Source: CAWBRT01 sp050015355 (GTDB taxonomy: Bacteria; Acidobacteriota; Terriglobia; Terriglobales; Acidobacteriaceae). From it: DNA of 28,380 nt. How positions within the stretch are numbered: position 1 is the stretch's first letter; every line of letters starts with the position of its first letter. The translations under genes were made by a program, and so were the position numbers. Below are positions 1 to 7,473 of this stretch, one piece after another. The notes beneath the pieces are model-generated. The model saw nothing but the letters and a program-made list of their open reading frames with translations, was not told the DNA's origin and did not search any database. The stretch covers positions 1-28,380 of the forward strand of contig JBEKBO010000065.1 in the NCBI GenBank assembly GCA_050015355.1, given 5' to 3'.

Positions 1-1
1 T

Positions 2-100
2 CTGCTGGAAGCCCTCGAACAGGCTGCTGCTCTGGCCCTCGCAGCTATCACCCCGGACAACGCCGCAGCTTGGTTCAAACACTGCGGATACGGTATATAG
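2..100 (+). CDS. C-terminal end of an IS630-type transposase (cut by window edge)
   Basis: The frame is open from the first bases and ends at TAG (98-100), giving 32 residues. The tail, with ITPDNAAAWFKHCGY near its end, resembles the C-terminus of IS630-family DDE transposases, which commonly end with an aromatic-x-H-x-GY motif. The start, the DDE residues and the left inverted repeat lie outside the window, so it cannot be said whether the element is intact. No right-hand inverted repeat is obvious within the next 100 bases. The family call rests on a short stretch only. Confidence 0.6.
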   Translation: MLEALEQAAALALAAITPDNAAAWFKHCGYGI

Positions 101-150
101 CTTCATGGGAACCGCTCTAACGTGGGGTAGTTCCGTTCCAACACTCAGAC

Positions 151-190
151 TGTCATGGCGAGCGAAGTCGAGCCACCTTTTGTTTCTTTT
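151..190 (+). repeat. Interspersed repeat B (TGTCATGGCGAGCGAAGTCG type), single arm
   Basis: The segment starting TGTCATGGCGAGCGAAGTCG and running into GAGCCACCTTTTGTTTC recurs nearly exactly on the opposite strand at 8623-8659, and in a diverged form at 8571-8612. Here only one arm is present. Just upstream, 118-132 looks like a leftover right arm of repeat family A (AACGTGGGGTAGTT). Confidence 0.7.
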
Positions 191-198
191 GTTTTCTG

Positions 199-250
199 TC
201 GGGTGCCCCAGGTTCTGCGCCGCGCAGTTCGGCGCTAACCTGGGATAGTT
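199..250 (+). repeat. Hairpin repeat family A, copy 1 (AGGTT/AACCT arms)
   Basis: The left arm CCCAGGTT plus GCGCCG pairs with CGGCGC plus AACCTGGG around a short CGCAGTT loop. The right end reads GATAGTT, a variant of the usual GGTAGTT. It lies 43 bases past the stop codon of the minus-strand SDR gene, but in plus orientation. Bases 264-280 resemble a fragment of another family A right arm (GACTAGGGTGG). Confidence 0.8.
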
Positions 251-292
251 TCCTGGACTGCCGCGCGACTAGGGTGGTACAACAAAGGCCCC

Positions 293-1144
293 CTAGTGAA
301 ACAGCAATCCTCCGTTCACGTTGTAGGCCTGCCCGGTAATGAAGCTTGCTTGGTCGGATGCCAGGAAGGCGACGAGGTTAGCGACATCCTCCGGCTCGGC
401 GATTCTGCCCAGCGGAGTTGCATCCACTGCCTGCTTGATGATCTTGGCGCGAAACTCTTCCAGCGGAATCCCTTTTTCTTCCGCCTGCGCCCGTTCCCAA
501 TAGCTCAGACGGTCGGTGTTAATCGCCCCAGGGCAAGCCGCATTGACCGTAATGCCGTAGCGAGCCAGGTCGATCGCGGATGCTTGCGTCAATCCGACAA
601 GCGCGAACTTGGAGGAGCAGTACGCCGCCGCCATGGCGTGCGCCTGCCTGCCGCTGTTCGAGCCGATGTTGATGATCCGCCCGCCTTCTCCCCGCCGGAT
701 CATCTCGCGCGCCACCAGCTTGGTGAGAATAAACACGGCCGTGATATTGATCGTCTGCACATGGTTCCACACCTCTTCGGCGAGCTCCGTAATCGGAACC
801 TTATCTTTGCCGACGAGGGCCCGGGCATTGTTGACCAGAATGTCGATCCGCCCAAAATGCGCCACTGCCTGTTTAACCAAGTCATGAATCTGTTCGCTGC
901 TGCCCAGGTCGCACGGAACTGGCAGGCAGCGGACTTTCATGGCCAGCGCTTCCTGCGCCACGCTGTCGATGCCGCGCCACGCCGAGCGCACTTCCGCCGC
1001 CGGAAGGTCATCAGCTTCCCGGTGAACATCCGTCAACACCAGATCCACGCCATCTTGCGCCAGCTTCAACGCCGTGGCCCGGCCTACTCCCTTCATGCCG
1101 CCGGCGCCGGTTATCAGCGCCACCTTGCCCTTCAGTCCGTACAC
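293..1144 (-). CDS. SDR-family NAD(P)-dependent oxidoreductase
   Basis: This is a classical short-chain dehydrogenase/reductase of 283 residues, slightly longer than the usual 250. It should oxidise or reduce an alcohol/carbonyl substrate with NAD(P)(H) in the cytosol; the substrate cannot be told. Visible features are the Rossmann TGAGGxxGVGR loop at 12-22, NNAR at 105-108, Asn133, Ser162, and Tyr175/Lys179 in YCSSK. The C-terminal GQAYNVNGG resembles the usual GQ-x-x-NVNGG ending. The GTG start at 1144 was chosen because GGGAGG lies 6 bases upstream and the Rossmann strand begins right after it. A longer frame to 1288 would add residues encoded by repeat DNA and is unlikely. The gene stands alone, followed by repeat copy 1. 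Confidence 0.9.
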   Translation of the reverse strand: MYGLKGKVALITGAGGMKGVGRATALKLAQDGVDLVLTDVHREADDLPAAEVRSAWRGIDSVAQEALAMKVRCLPVPCDLGSSEQIHDLVKQAVAHFGRIDILVNNARALVGKDKVPITELAEEVWNHVQTINITAVFILTKLVAREMIRRGEGGRIINIGSNSGRQAHAMAAAYCSSKFALVGLTQASAIDLARYGITVNAACPGAINTDRLSYWERAQAEEKGIPLEEFRAKIIKQAVDATPLGRIAEPEDVANLVAFLASDQASFITGQAYNVNGGLLFH

Positions 1145-1241
1145 AACAAGCCTCCCGATTTCGATTTTGATCTGTAAATTTCTGTGAATTTGAGTGGTCG
1201 CCAACAAGATAGCAGAACCCGCCGGAGGTTTTGTGCTGTCA

Positions 1242-1364
1242 TGTCGGGTGCCCCAGGTTCCGCGCCGACGAGCACTCCTTTGAGACACACCGCGCGGTTT
1301 GTTAGAGCTGCGTCATTCGTAGCAAACGGCTCATTCGGCAGTTCGGCGCTAACCTGGGGTAGTC
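1242..1364 (+). repeat. Hairpin repeat family A, long form, copy 2 (identical to 2699-2821)
   Basis: The outer arms CCCCAGGTT...GCGCCG and CGGCGC...AACCTGGGG enclose about 70 bases that can themselves fold (GCCGA-GAGC with GCTC-TCGGC). All 123 bases are identical to 2699-2821, so the two copies flank the asparaginase gene as direct repeats. It falls in the 369-base gap between the SDR start and the asparaginase stop, which otherwise holds only copies 3 and 4. Confidence 0.9.
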
Positions 1365-1374
1365 CCACATTCGC

Positions 1375-1421
1375 CGGGTGCCCCACGTCCCGTCCCGCTT
1401 TTGGACTGACGTGGGGTAGTT
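1375..1421 (+). repeat. Hairpin repeat family A, copy 3 (ACGTC/GACGT arms)
   Basis: CCCCACGTC (1381-1389) pairs with GACGTGGGG (1408-1416). The same flanks are present, GGTG on the left and TAGTT on the right. The sequence is essentially identical to the copy at 12632-12678. Confidence 0.85.
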
Positions 1422-1439
1422 TCTTGGACTGTCGTCGCC

Positions 1440-1486
1440 GGGTGCCCCATCCTTAGTCGCTTCTTTGCGACTAGGGTGGGGTCTTT
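1440..1486 (+). repeat. Hairpin repeat family A, copy 4 (TAGTCGC/GCGACTA arms)
   Basis: The left arm 1445-1460 (CCCCATCCTTAGTCGC) pairs with 1467-1481 (GCGACTAGGGTGGGG), followed by TCTTTACT. It is a close relative of the copy at 10144-10190. It sits about 30 bases past the stop of the minus-strand asparaginase gene, so it could act as a transcript end, but its T-rich tail faces the plus direction. Confidence 0.85.
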
Positions 1487-1513
1487 ACTGGATGCAATCT
1501 ACCGCGAATCGCT

Positions 1514-2566
1514 CTAACGGCTGAACGCCGCCTGCAACTCCTTTTGTCCCTTCACTCCATTTTGCAGGAGCAGCATCAGCAGGATGCGCGCCTTCTGCGG
1601 AGAGAGGTCGTCTCCCATCACCGCGCCGGCATCGACCAATGTCTTGCCGCCGCCCTCCCAACCGTAGTTGGGCAGCACGCGGCCGTTGGGCACGCGCGAT
1701 GTAATCACAAGTGGAATGCCCTTAGCCATCGTTTCCTTAATAACGCCGAACATCGGCAGGTTCACATTACCCCAGCCCAGTCCCTGAATCACGATCCCCT
1801 TGGCTCCGTGCTCAACCGCGGCTTTTATCAGGTAACCGTCGGCTCCGCCATACATGGGGACGATCTCCACATACGGCATGGTCTCAGCTTTGAGCGGCAC
1901 GTATTGCCGGCGCAGTGGCGAGCGCGAATAAATGATGCGGTCGAAGTCCACCTCACCCAAAAATCCAAAATCGCCCGACTTGAAGGTTTCAACGCTGGAG
2001 GTGTGCGTCTTGGTGACGTCGCGCGCCGCGTTGATCTGGTTGTTCATGACCAGCATCGAGCCCTTGCCCTTCGATTGCGGATCAACGCAGATGCGCACCG
2101 CGTTCAGCAGGTTACGAGGGCCGTCAAAGTCGGATTCGGAAGCATTGCGCTGTGCCCCGATCAGCACAACCGGTTTAGTGGAATCAACCGTAAGATCCAG
2201 CCAGTAGGCGGTCTCTTCGAGAGTGTCGGTTCCGTGTGAAATAATCACCCCCGCAACCTCGCTCCGGCCCAACGCCGTATTCACCTCGCGGGTGAGAGCA
2301 ACCCAGCGCGGCGGATCCATATAGTCCGAGGGCACGTTGGAAGCGTTCTTCACTTCTACCGTGGCGTACTGCGACACTTCAGGGACTGTTGCCAGCAGAT
2401 CCTCGCCCGAAATCGCCGGTACCGGCGCTTTCTTTACCGGATCAATCTTCATCGCGATGGTCCCGCCCGTGGCGATGAAGACCACGACCGGCTTTGTCGC
2501 GGCAACCGCCGCAGTCGAGATCAGAAAGATCATTAGCAACAGCACAGACTTGGTCTTGCGATGCAT
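1514..2566 (-). CDS. Secreted L-asparaginase (type II-like)
   Basis: This hydrolyses L-asparagine (possibly also glutamine) to the acid and ammonia, probably in the periplasm. The 350-residue protein has a signal peptide at about 1-23 (basic start, hydrophobic core, AVAA end). The family motif IATGGTIA follows, with Thr36 as likely nucleophile, then HGTDTLEETA with Thr113-Asp114 as the second catalytic pair, and a Lys in ARDVTKT. The flexible loop after motif 1 (MKIDPVKKAPVPA) lacks the tyrosine that sits at this place in E. coli AnsB, so kinetics or specificity may differ. The ATG at 2566 is preferred because GGGAGGA precedes it by 5-6 bases; the GTG at 2584 lies upstream of that site. The gene is flanked by two identical 123-base repeats. 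Confidence 0.9.
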   Translation of the reverse strand: MHRKTKSVLLLMIFLISTAAVAATKPVVVFIATGGTIAMKIDPVKKAPVPAISGEDLLATVPEVSQYATVEVKNASNVPSDYMDPPRWVALTREVNTALGRSEVAGVIISHGTDTLEETAYWLDLTVDSTKPVVLIGAQRNASESDFDGPRNLLNAVRICVDPQSKGKGSMLVMNNQINAARDVTKTHTSSVETFKSGDFGFLGEVDFDRIIYSRSPLRRQYVPLKAETMPYVEIVPMYGGADGYLIKAAVEHGAKGIVIQGLGWGNVNLPMFGVIKETMAKGIPLVITSRVPNGRVLPNYGWEGGGKTLVDAGAVMGDDLSPQKARILLMLLLQNGVKGQKELQAAFSR

Positions 2567-2698
2567 AGGCTTCCTCCCGTTCACATCCAGCAGGCTGTAC
2601 TCATATTGACCGCAAAACTATACACGCGGGCAGGGCTTTGCTCAACTTGGTAGTGGTGCACCCTTTCGCTCAGGCTTAGTCCGACAGAGGTCGCCGGG

Positions 2699-2821
2699 TG
2701 TCGGGTGCCCCAGGTTCCGCGCCGACGAGCACTCCTTTGAGACACACCGCGCGGTTTGTTAGAGCTGCGTCATTCGTAGCAAACGGCTCATTCGGCAGTT
2801 CGGCGCTAACCTGGGGTAGTC
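2699..2821 (+). repeat. Hairpin repeat family A, long form, copy 5 (identical to 1242-1364)
   Basis: This is a perfect 123-base duplicate of copy 2, in the same orientation. It begins 31 bases past the NUDIX stop (minus strand) and ends about 130 bases from the asparaginase start. Such identity against the divergence of other copies points to recent copying or gene conversion. Confidence 0.9.
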
Positions 2822-2852
2822 GGTGGGCAACTGCCTTGGCACGTCCTCACCT

Positions 2853-3326
2853 TCAGCCGCGCTTCTCATCGCGAGCCGTGCCGAGTCCTTTGCGGATGAC
2901 TCCGACCGTGATTTCCCGTTTCACCAGGCTCAAGGCTTCATCGAGCGTGGCCCATCGCGCCTCGCTCACGTCGCTGGCGGCCCTGAGTTCGCCTCCGGTT
3001 ACCGAACAGAGGTAGTCAACCAGCACATAGTGGTACTGCGTCTTCCCTTCCGCGTCCGTGACGATACTGTCGAAGACGTCGAGCACCTCTTCGCTCTTCA
3101 CCCTTAATCCGGTTTCCTCTTCGATCTCGCGCGCGACACCGTCGCGCAACGTCTCGCCCAGCTCCAGCATTCCGCCCGGAATCGACCACTCTCCCATGCG
3201 TGGAGCTTTGGCGCGGCGCACCAGCACCACGCGTCCATTCTGTACGACCACGCCTCCCACGCCCACAATCGGGCGATCCGGGTACTCGCGCTTTACGCTT
3301 TCTGTTCCTGTCGAGGTATTGGTCAT
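2853..3326 (-). CDS. NUDIX hydrolase
   Basis: This 157-residue protein is a member of the Nudix superfamily, which hydrolyses nucleoside diphosphates linked to another group (a nucleotide or sugar, for example). The Nudix box is intact: GGMLELGETLRDGVAREIEE followed by ETGL, at about residues 51-74, matching G-x5-E-x7-RE-U-x-EE-x-G-U. The substrate cannot be predicted, although the IPGG-x-LE-x-GE layout is common in ADP-ribose or MutT-like members. Its ATG overlaps the stop of the upstream gene (ATGA at 3323-3326), so translation is probably coupled. It is the last gene of a three-gene operon running leftward from 4461. Confidence 0.88.
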   Translation of the reverse strand: MTNTSTGTESVKREYPDRPIVGVGGVVVQNGRVVLVRRAKAPRMGEWSIPGGMLELGETLRDGVAREIEEETGLRVKSEEVLDVFDSIVTDAEGKTQYHYVLVDYLCSVTGGELRAASDVSEARWATLDEALSLVKREITVGVIRKGLGTARDEKRG

Positions 3327-3796
3327 GAGAAGAAATTTCGCGGACTCACGTCGCGTATCTTCCAGCCGCTTCCAGTCCGGCTGAATTCAAAAGTCAGCTC
3401 TGCTTCCCGGCGCATCGCGGGGCCGCCGGAACGCGGAATCCCCTCCAGTTTGAAAATCGCCGTGGCCGTCAATTTATCCTGCTCGAATGAACTCCCCTCC
3501 AGCCGCACGGACGCGCGAAAGGATTCATATTGCGCAAAAAAGGCTTCCACCTGGTCCTGGAACGCCAAGTATCCCGGCATGCCTTCGCGGTCAAAAGCGC
3601 CGAGCATCCGCCGCGAATTGTGGGTTTCGAATCCGTCGCGGACCTGGTTCAGCAGCTTCTGTTCAATCTGATTTGCAGAGAAAGCATCCGGCGGCGCGTC
3701 CCCCGTTCCCGTGCTGTCTTGCGGTGGCGCGGCAGACGCCAGCAGCATGGAACACGCCAGCAACACCATTACCGTCACCCATCTGAACCCGTTCAT
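3323..3796 (-). CDS. Secreted small protein of unknown function
   Basis: This 157-residue protein has a hydrophobic N-terminal segment (about 5-22: VTVMVLLACSMLLASAA) typical of a signal peptide. The CSMLL context could be a lipoprotein site, but it is not a clean lipobox. The mature part has a helical stretch (QIEQKLLNQVRDGFETHN) then alternating strands ending in GSGWKIRDVSPR. This pattern resembles the NTF2/SnoaL-like fold seen in many small secreted proteins, where a helical start is followed by a curved sheet. That is a fold guess only. The start at 3796 was chosen because its ATG overlaps the TGA of the nitroreductase gene (ATGA). It ends in the same kind of overlap with the NUDIX gene. 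Confidence 0.8.
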   Translation of the reverse strand: MNGFRWVTVMVLLACSMLLASAAPPQDSTGTGDAPPDAFSANQIEQKLLNQVRDGFETHNSRRMLGAFDREGMPGYLAFQDQVEAFFAQYESFRASVRLEGSSFEQDKLTATAIFKLEGIPRSGGPAMRREAELTFEFSRTGSGWKIRDVSPRNFFS

Positions 3797-4461
3797 AGCT
3801 TCAACCCGCTGCCCCACTTGTTATTGAACACAACCCTCTCCATGGCAAAGCGTTTACCGTAGGGTTTGTCCGGACCCTTCAGATGTCCAATGGCCAGCAG
3901 GGCAACGACCCGCACGCGGTCAGGTATGCCGAGTGTTTGCCTGACTGCCGCTTCGGAAAAACCTTCCATGGGAGCCGTGTCGTATCCGAGCGTTTCAGCC
4001 GTCCACATCATTGTGGTCAGGGCGATCATCGTGTGCCGGTTCACCCACAGGCCGAAATCGGGTGCCACGCCGCCCTTGTCTCCGGCCTGCGCTCCCAGAA
4101 AATTATTCAGGTTCTGTCGAATCACGTTCCGCGTGCCTTCGTTCAACTCTGCCAGTTGCAGCATCTCCTCCATGTCGCCGCCCTTCCAGCCCTCCGGATC
4201 TCCGCATGCCACGATCACCACCGGAGCTTCCTCCACCTTCGGTTGACCCATGGCTGCCGCCCGCAGCCGCTTGCGCGCCTCCGGATCGCGCACCACGACG
4301 AACCTCCAGGGTTGCAGGTTATAGCCGCTTGGCGCTTCCAAACCGGCCTGCAGAATCTTCTTCAGGTCTCCGTCAGGCACCGGAGTGCCGTCAAAGCTCG
4401 GCGTGGCGCGCCGATACTTAATCGCTTCGCTCAATGGCTTTTCGGCAGTTCGCGTTTCCAT
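3793..4461 (-). CDS. Nitroreductase-family FMN oxidoreductase
   Basis: This 222-residue flavoprotein is of the nitroreductase family, which uses FMN and NAD(P)H to reduce nitro compounds, quinones or other acceptors. The N-terminal YRRATPSFDGTPVP and the APSGYNLQPWRFVVV segment (about 43-57) are the family's FMN-binding region. The C-terminal VALLAIGHLKGPDKP agrees with the usual -IGHP- end, with L in place of P. The ATG has a good site upstream (AAAGGA, 7 bases away). It is the first gene of the three-gene operon with overlapping stops and starts, and is transcribed divergently from ligD across a 265-base gap. The natural substrate is unknown. Confidence 0.88.
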   Translation of the reverse strand: METRTAEKPLSEAIKYRRATPSFDGTPVPDGDLKKILQAGLEAPSGYNLQPWRFVVVRDPEARKRLRAAAMGQPKVEEAPVVIVACGDPEGWKGGDMEEMLQLAELNEGTRNVIRQNLNNFLGAQAGDKGGVAPDFGLWVNRHTMIALTTMMWTAETLGYDTAPMEGFSEAAVRQTLGIPDRVRVVALLAIGHLKGPDKPYGKRFAMERVVFNNKWGSGLKL

Positions 4462-4536
4462 ATGGCAGTCCTTTCAAGAGATTGGTTACGCACAGAAGCC
4501 CGGAACACCGCTAAAGCTTGTTTCAGAAATAACTTT

Positions 4537-4570
4537 TTTGAAGGGGCGTGGCTTTAGCTTTAGCCGCGCC
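4537..4570. repeat. GAAGGGGCG-type hairpin in the divergent nitroreductase/ligD gap
   Basis: TTTTGAAGGGGCGTGGCT and AGCCGCGCC form a stem (GGCGTGGCT with AGCCGCGCC, one G-T pair) around TTTAGCTT. A smaller GGGCT/AGCCC hairpin follows at about 4592-4604. The same GAAGGGG-CG start is found at 17985-18010. The 265-base gap must also hold the promoters of both divergent genes, but no convincing -35/-10 pair was seen. Confidence 0.55.
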
Positions 4571-4726
4571 GTCCAGAGACAAAAAGGATACGGGCTTTAG
4601 CCCCAGAGGGAATTCGCCGTTTCCTTGCATCGATTTATGAAACGAGCTCTACCAAAACAATGAAGTATACGCCGACTTAAACCTGTCCGGCTGGCGCGCG
4701 CCCGTCTTGACGGCATCCAACCGCCT

Positions 4727-6670
4727 ATGGCTCTTGAGGAATACAACCGAAAACGGCACTTCGACCAGACGCCGGAGCCTCCGGCCAAACTTGCTCGCCG
4801 CTCCCAACATCGGTTCGTCGTGCAGAAACATCGTGCATCGCATCTGCATTACGACTTTCGCCTCGAAATGCAAGGCGTGCTGAAGTCCTGGGCCGTTCCC
4901 AAGGGGCCGTCGCTTGATCCCGCCGACAAACGGCTTGCCATGCAGGTGGAGGATCACCCGGTCGAGTACATCGATTTTGAGGGCACCATCCCGCAGGGCA
5001 ATTACGGCGCGGGCGTCGTGATGGTGTGGGACAAGGGAACTTGGGAGCCCTCGCCGCCCCCCGGTGCCAAGCCGCCTGCCACAGCCGCCCAAGCCGATGC
5101 GCTGGCGGCCGCCATGCTGGAAAAGGGCGATCTCAAGTTCCGGCTTTACGGCAAGAAGCTGAATGGTGAATTCGTGCTGGCCAAGATGCGCTCGCGCCGG
5201 CCCGGTAGCAAAGGCACCGAATGGCTGCTGATCAAGCATCGCGACTCCACCGCCGCCGCCGGTTATGACATCGACAAGTTTGACGGTTCGGTCCTGACCG
5301 GCCGTTCGCTTGACGAGATCGCAGGCGACGCCGCCAGCGCCGAGTGGAAGAGCAGCCGCCCCGCTGCCCGAGCCGGAAAGAATGCATGGCTCGCTTCCTC
5401 GATTGCCGCTCATGACCGGCAACAGGCCCCGGTTGATGCCCCGTCTCGCGGCGTGCGGCAAAAACGGCCGGCCGGCAAGCCTGCGAAGCCCAGGCAGAGC
5501 TCGACGCCAACCAGCCAGACAGCCTCAAAATCTGCGGGCAAAAACCAGACAGCCTCAAAATCTTCAGCCAAGAAATCTTCGGGCAAGAAAGAGAGCGAGC
5601 CGGCAGACTACCGCCTGAGCTCGTTGCCGGGAGCCGTTCGCGAGCCCATGCCGAGCTCGATTCGTCCCATGCTGGCGACCCTTGTGGATGGTCCGTTCAA
5701 CAGCCCTGAGTGGCTGTACGAGGTAAAGTGGGATGGCTTTCGCGCGCTTGCCTTCGTAGAGGATGCCAGAGTCCGCCTGCTTTCACGCAATCAGAACGAT
5801 CTCACCGGCGCCTATCCGGAGCTGTCGGTCATTCCACGCTGCGTGCATGCCAGGAGCGCAATTCTTGACGGAGAAATCGTCGCTCTCGACGAGCAAGGCC
5901 GCTCCAGCTTCAGCCTGATGCAGCAGCGCACCGGAACCGGCTCCGGCGGACGCCGCCTGCGCGTCAGCCGCAGCGACATTCCCATCCTTTATTACGTCTT
6001 CGACCTGCTTTACCTGGACGGCTACAGCCTCTTTCGCGTCGCTTTGAAAACCCGCAAACATCTGCTGCGCGAAGTTCTCGCGGAAAACCAGTGGGTGCGT
6101 TATTCCGAACATTTCGACGACGGAATTCAACTCTACCGTGCGGCCCGCGAGCGCCAGTTGGAAGGAATCATCGCCAAGCGAAGCTCGTCCTGCTACCTGA
6201 CCAAGCGCTCGCGCGATTGGCTCAAGATAAAACTCACGCATGAGCAGGAGTGCGTAATCGGCGGCTACACAGACCCGCGCGGTTCACGCGAGCACTTCGG
6301 CTCGCTTGTGCTTGGGCTCTACGAAGGCGGCCGGCTGATCCACGTCGGACAGGCGGGGAGCGGCTTCAATGCCGGCACGCAGCAGCAGGTCTGGAAGCTG
6401 CTGGCGGCCCGCAAGACCGCAAAGAATCCCTTTGCCAACGGCGTCGAAGCGACCCGTACCGTGCACTTCGTGCGGCCTGAGTTGGTGGCGCGGATCAAGT
6501 TCACCGAATGGACGCACGAAGGCCAAAGCGGGGCGATCAAGATGCGAGCACCAGTCTTCCTCGGGCTGAGAAACGATAAGGAGCCATGGGAGTGCACCTT
6601 CGAGCGGCCGCGCAGTGCGGCGCGAGAAGCACAATTGGCCAACGAGAGCAAAGACAGCAAAGCCGCCTGA
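4727..6670 (+). CDS. ligD: ATP-dependent DNA ligase LigD (phosphoesterase plus ligase domains)
   Basis: LigD acts in bacterial non-homologous end joining with Ku: it trims 3' ends and seals breaks. The 647-residue protein starts with a 3'-phosphoesterase domain (about 28-180). His35, His41, Asp43, Arg45, His77 and Tyr81 line up with the metal and active-site residues known from Pseudomonas LigD. A lysine/alanine/serine-rich linker (about 210-290) follows, then an adenylation domain with EVKWDGFR (Lys334 as nucleophile), DGEIVALD (381-388) and WLKIKL (498-503), and an OB domain. The polymerase/primase domain found in three-domain LigD proteins is absent, and no Ku gene is in the window. The ATG at 4727 lacks a strong ribosome site, but the conserved part begins soon after it. 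Confidence 0.93.
   Translation: MALEEYNRKRHFDQTPEPPAKLARRSQHRFVVQKHRASHLHYDFRLEMQGVLKSWAVPKGPSLDPADKRLAMQVEDHPVEYIDFEGTIPQGNYGAGVVMVWDKGTWEPSPPPGAKPPATAAQADALAAAMLEKGDLKFRLYGKKLNGEFVLAKMRSRRPGSKGTEWLLIKHRDSTAAAGYDIDKFDGSVLTGRSLDEIAGDAASAEWKSSRPAARAGKNAWLASSIAAHDRQQAPVDAPSRGVRQKRPAGKPAKPRQSSTPTSQTASKSAGKNQTASKSSAKKSSGKKESEPADYRLSSLPGAVREPMPSSIRPMLATLVDGPFNSPEWLYEVKWDGFRALAFVEDARVRLLSRNQNDLTGAYPELSVIPRCVHARSAILDGEIVALDEQGRSSFSLMQQRTGTGSGGRRLRVSRSDIPILYYVFDLLYLDGYSLFRVALKTRKHLLREVLAENQWVRYSEHFDDGIQLYRAARERQLEGIIAKRSSSCYLTKRSRDWLKIKLTHEQECVIGGYTDPRGSREHFGSLVLGLYEGGRLIHVGQAGSGFNAGTQQQVWKLLAARKTAKNPFANGVEATRTVHFVRPELVARIKFTEWTHEGQSGAIKMRAPVFLGLRNDKEPWECTFERPRSAAREAQLANESKDSKAA
5515..5563 (+). repeat. 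30-base tandem duplication inside the LigD linker
   Basis: CCAGACAGCCTCAAAATCT occurs at 5515-5533 and again at 5545-5563, a spacing of 30 bases that keeps frame. It encodes the repeated QTASKS in the flexible linker, suggesting linker length can change by slippage without harming the two domains. Confidence 0.8.
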
Positions 6671-6688
6671 TGATTTTCATCGGCGGCT
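6661..6688 (+). terminator. Hairpin at the ligD stop codon
   Basis: AGCCGCC-TGATG pairs with CATC-GGCGGCT around ATTTT, with the ligD TGA inside the stem. No T-run follows, so it is either a weak terminator or an RNA 3'-end stabiliser. Confidence 0.45.
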
Positions 6689-6710
6689 CTGAGACCCAAC
6701 TCATTCTGTT

Positions 6711-6751
6711 GGGTGGCCCATTCAAGCCATCTGTTGGCTTGAGTGGGGCAG
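6711..6751 (+). repeat. Hairpin repeat family A, copy 6 (TTCAAGCC/GGCTTGA arms)
   Basis: CCCATTCAAGCC pairs with GGCTTGAGTGGGG around ATCTGTT, with a GGTGG left flank and a CAGTT right flank. It lies in the convergent gap between ligD and the Spy-like gene. Confidence 0.85.
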
Positions 6752-6757
6752 TTGGTT

Positions 6758-6798
6758 GGTGCCCCACGGTCGCCCGCTTTTGGCTAACGTGGGGTAGT
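6758..6798 (+). repeat. Hairpin repeat family A, copy 7 (ACG/CGT arms)
   Basis: CCCCACG (6762-6768) pairs with CGTGGGG (6788-6794). The left flank is GGTG and the right flank TAGTT. It is the second copy in the same convergent gap. Confidence 0.8.
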
Positions 6799-6812
6799 TC
6801 TTCCGCGCTGTC

Positions 6813-7331
6813 CTACTCGTGCGACGGCTTATCCGGGGTCGCGGATGGCTGCCCGCCAGACGGATGCGCCCTGTGCTGCTGCCATCTCGCTCGTCGCCGC
6901 TCTGCCAGTTGCTGATGCTCGGTTATGATCTTCTGCACCTCGACACGCTGATCGGACGTAAGCACGCCATTGATTTGCAGGCCGGCCTTGACATATTGAT
7001 CGATCATTGCCGAGAGCTGTTGCTTCAACTGGTCGGCATTCTTCTGAATTGCCGCCTGGTCCGGCCGGTCCGTAAAGATTTGCTTGGCCAGCGTGGCGCG
7101 CAAGTTCCTCATCGAATCGACATCAGGTCTGGCGTTGGTTCGCGCCTGCTTCAAGTCCGCCTTGATCTGCGATTCCTGTTCGGACGTCAGCTTGAGGCGC
7201 ACTGCCATCCTTTCAAACCGCATGTGCATGCCCATCCCGGGCCGGCCATGCTCATAGGCGGCGACGCCGGCGATTGCCGCGCCGAGGACGATGACACCGA
7301 CAAACAAAGCGATCCACGTTGCTCGTTTCAT
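6813..7331 (-). CDS. Spy/LTXXQ-motif periplasmic protein
   Basis: This 172-residue secreted protein has an N-terminal membrane segment (about 6-25) that is either a signal peptide or an anchor. It is followed by a helical region with two LTxxQ motifs, LTSEQ at 48-52 and LTSDQ near 126. This pattern belongs to the Spy/CpxP family, whose known members are periplasmic chaperones or stress sensors. The C-terminal 30 residues are rich in H, R, P and S and look disordered. The start at 7331 (MKRATW) fits the signal peptide; GTG at 7334 is 8 bases from an AGGAG and is an equally good choice. The gene converges on ligD and is divergent from the deacetylase-like gene. Confidence 0.82.
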   Translation of the reverse strand: MKRATWIALFVGVIVLGAAIAGVAAYEHGRPGMGMHMRFERMAVRLKLTSEQESQIKADLKQARTNARPDVDSMRNLRATLAKQIFTDRPDQAAIQKNADQLKQQLSAMIDQYVKAGLQINGVLTSDQRVEVQKIITEHQQLAERRRARWQQHRAHPSGGQPSATPDKPSHE

Positions 7332-7473
7332 CACGTTAGAAACTCCTGGAGGACAACATTTCCGTAGTCCCACTACTCGTATTAACCATTTCTGACGCAA
7401 ACAGTTGCGTTTCGAAGCTGGTTTCCCAGAGAATAGGAGAATAGATGTTTTGGGGTTGAGGGCATTGCCTTCT

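Noticed and set aside
1132..1386. Short frames beginning MGHP and others read from the repeats
   Set aside because: They are translations of the hairpin repeat (TGGGGCACCC read backwards) and have no independent support; annotation pipelines may call such frames genes by mistake.
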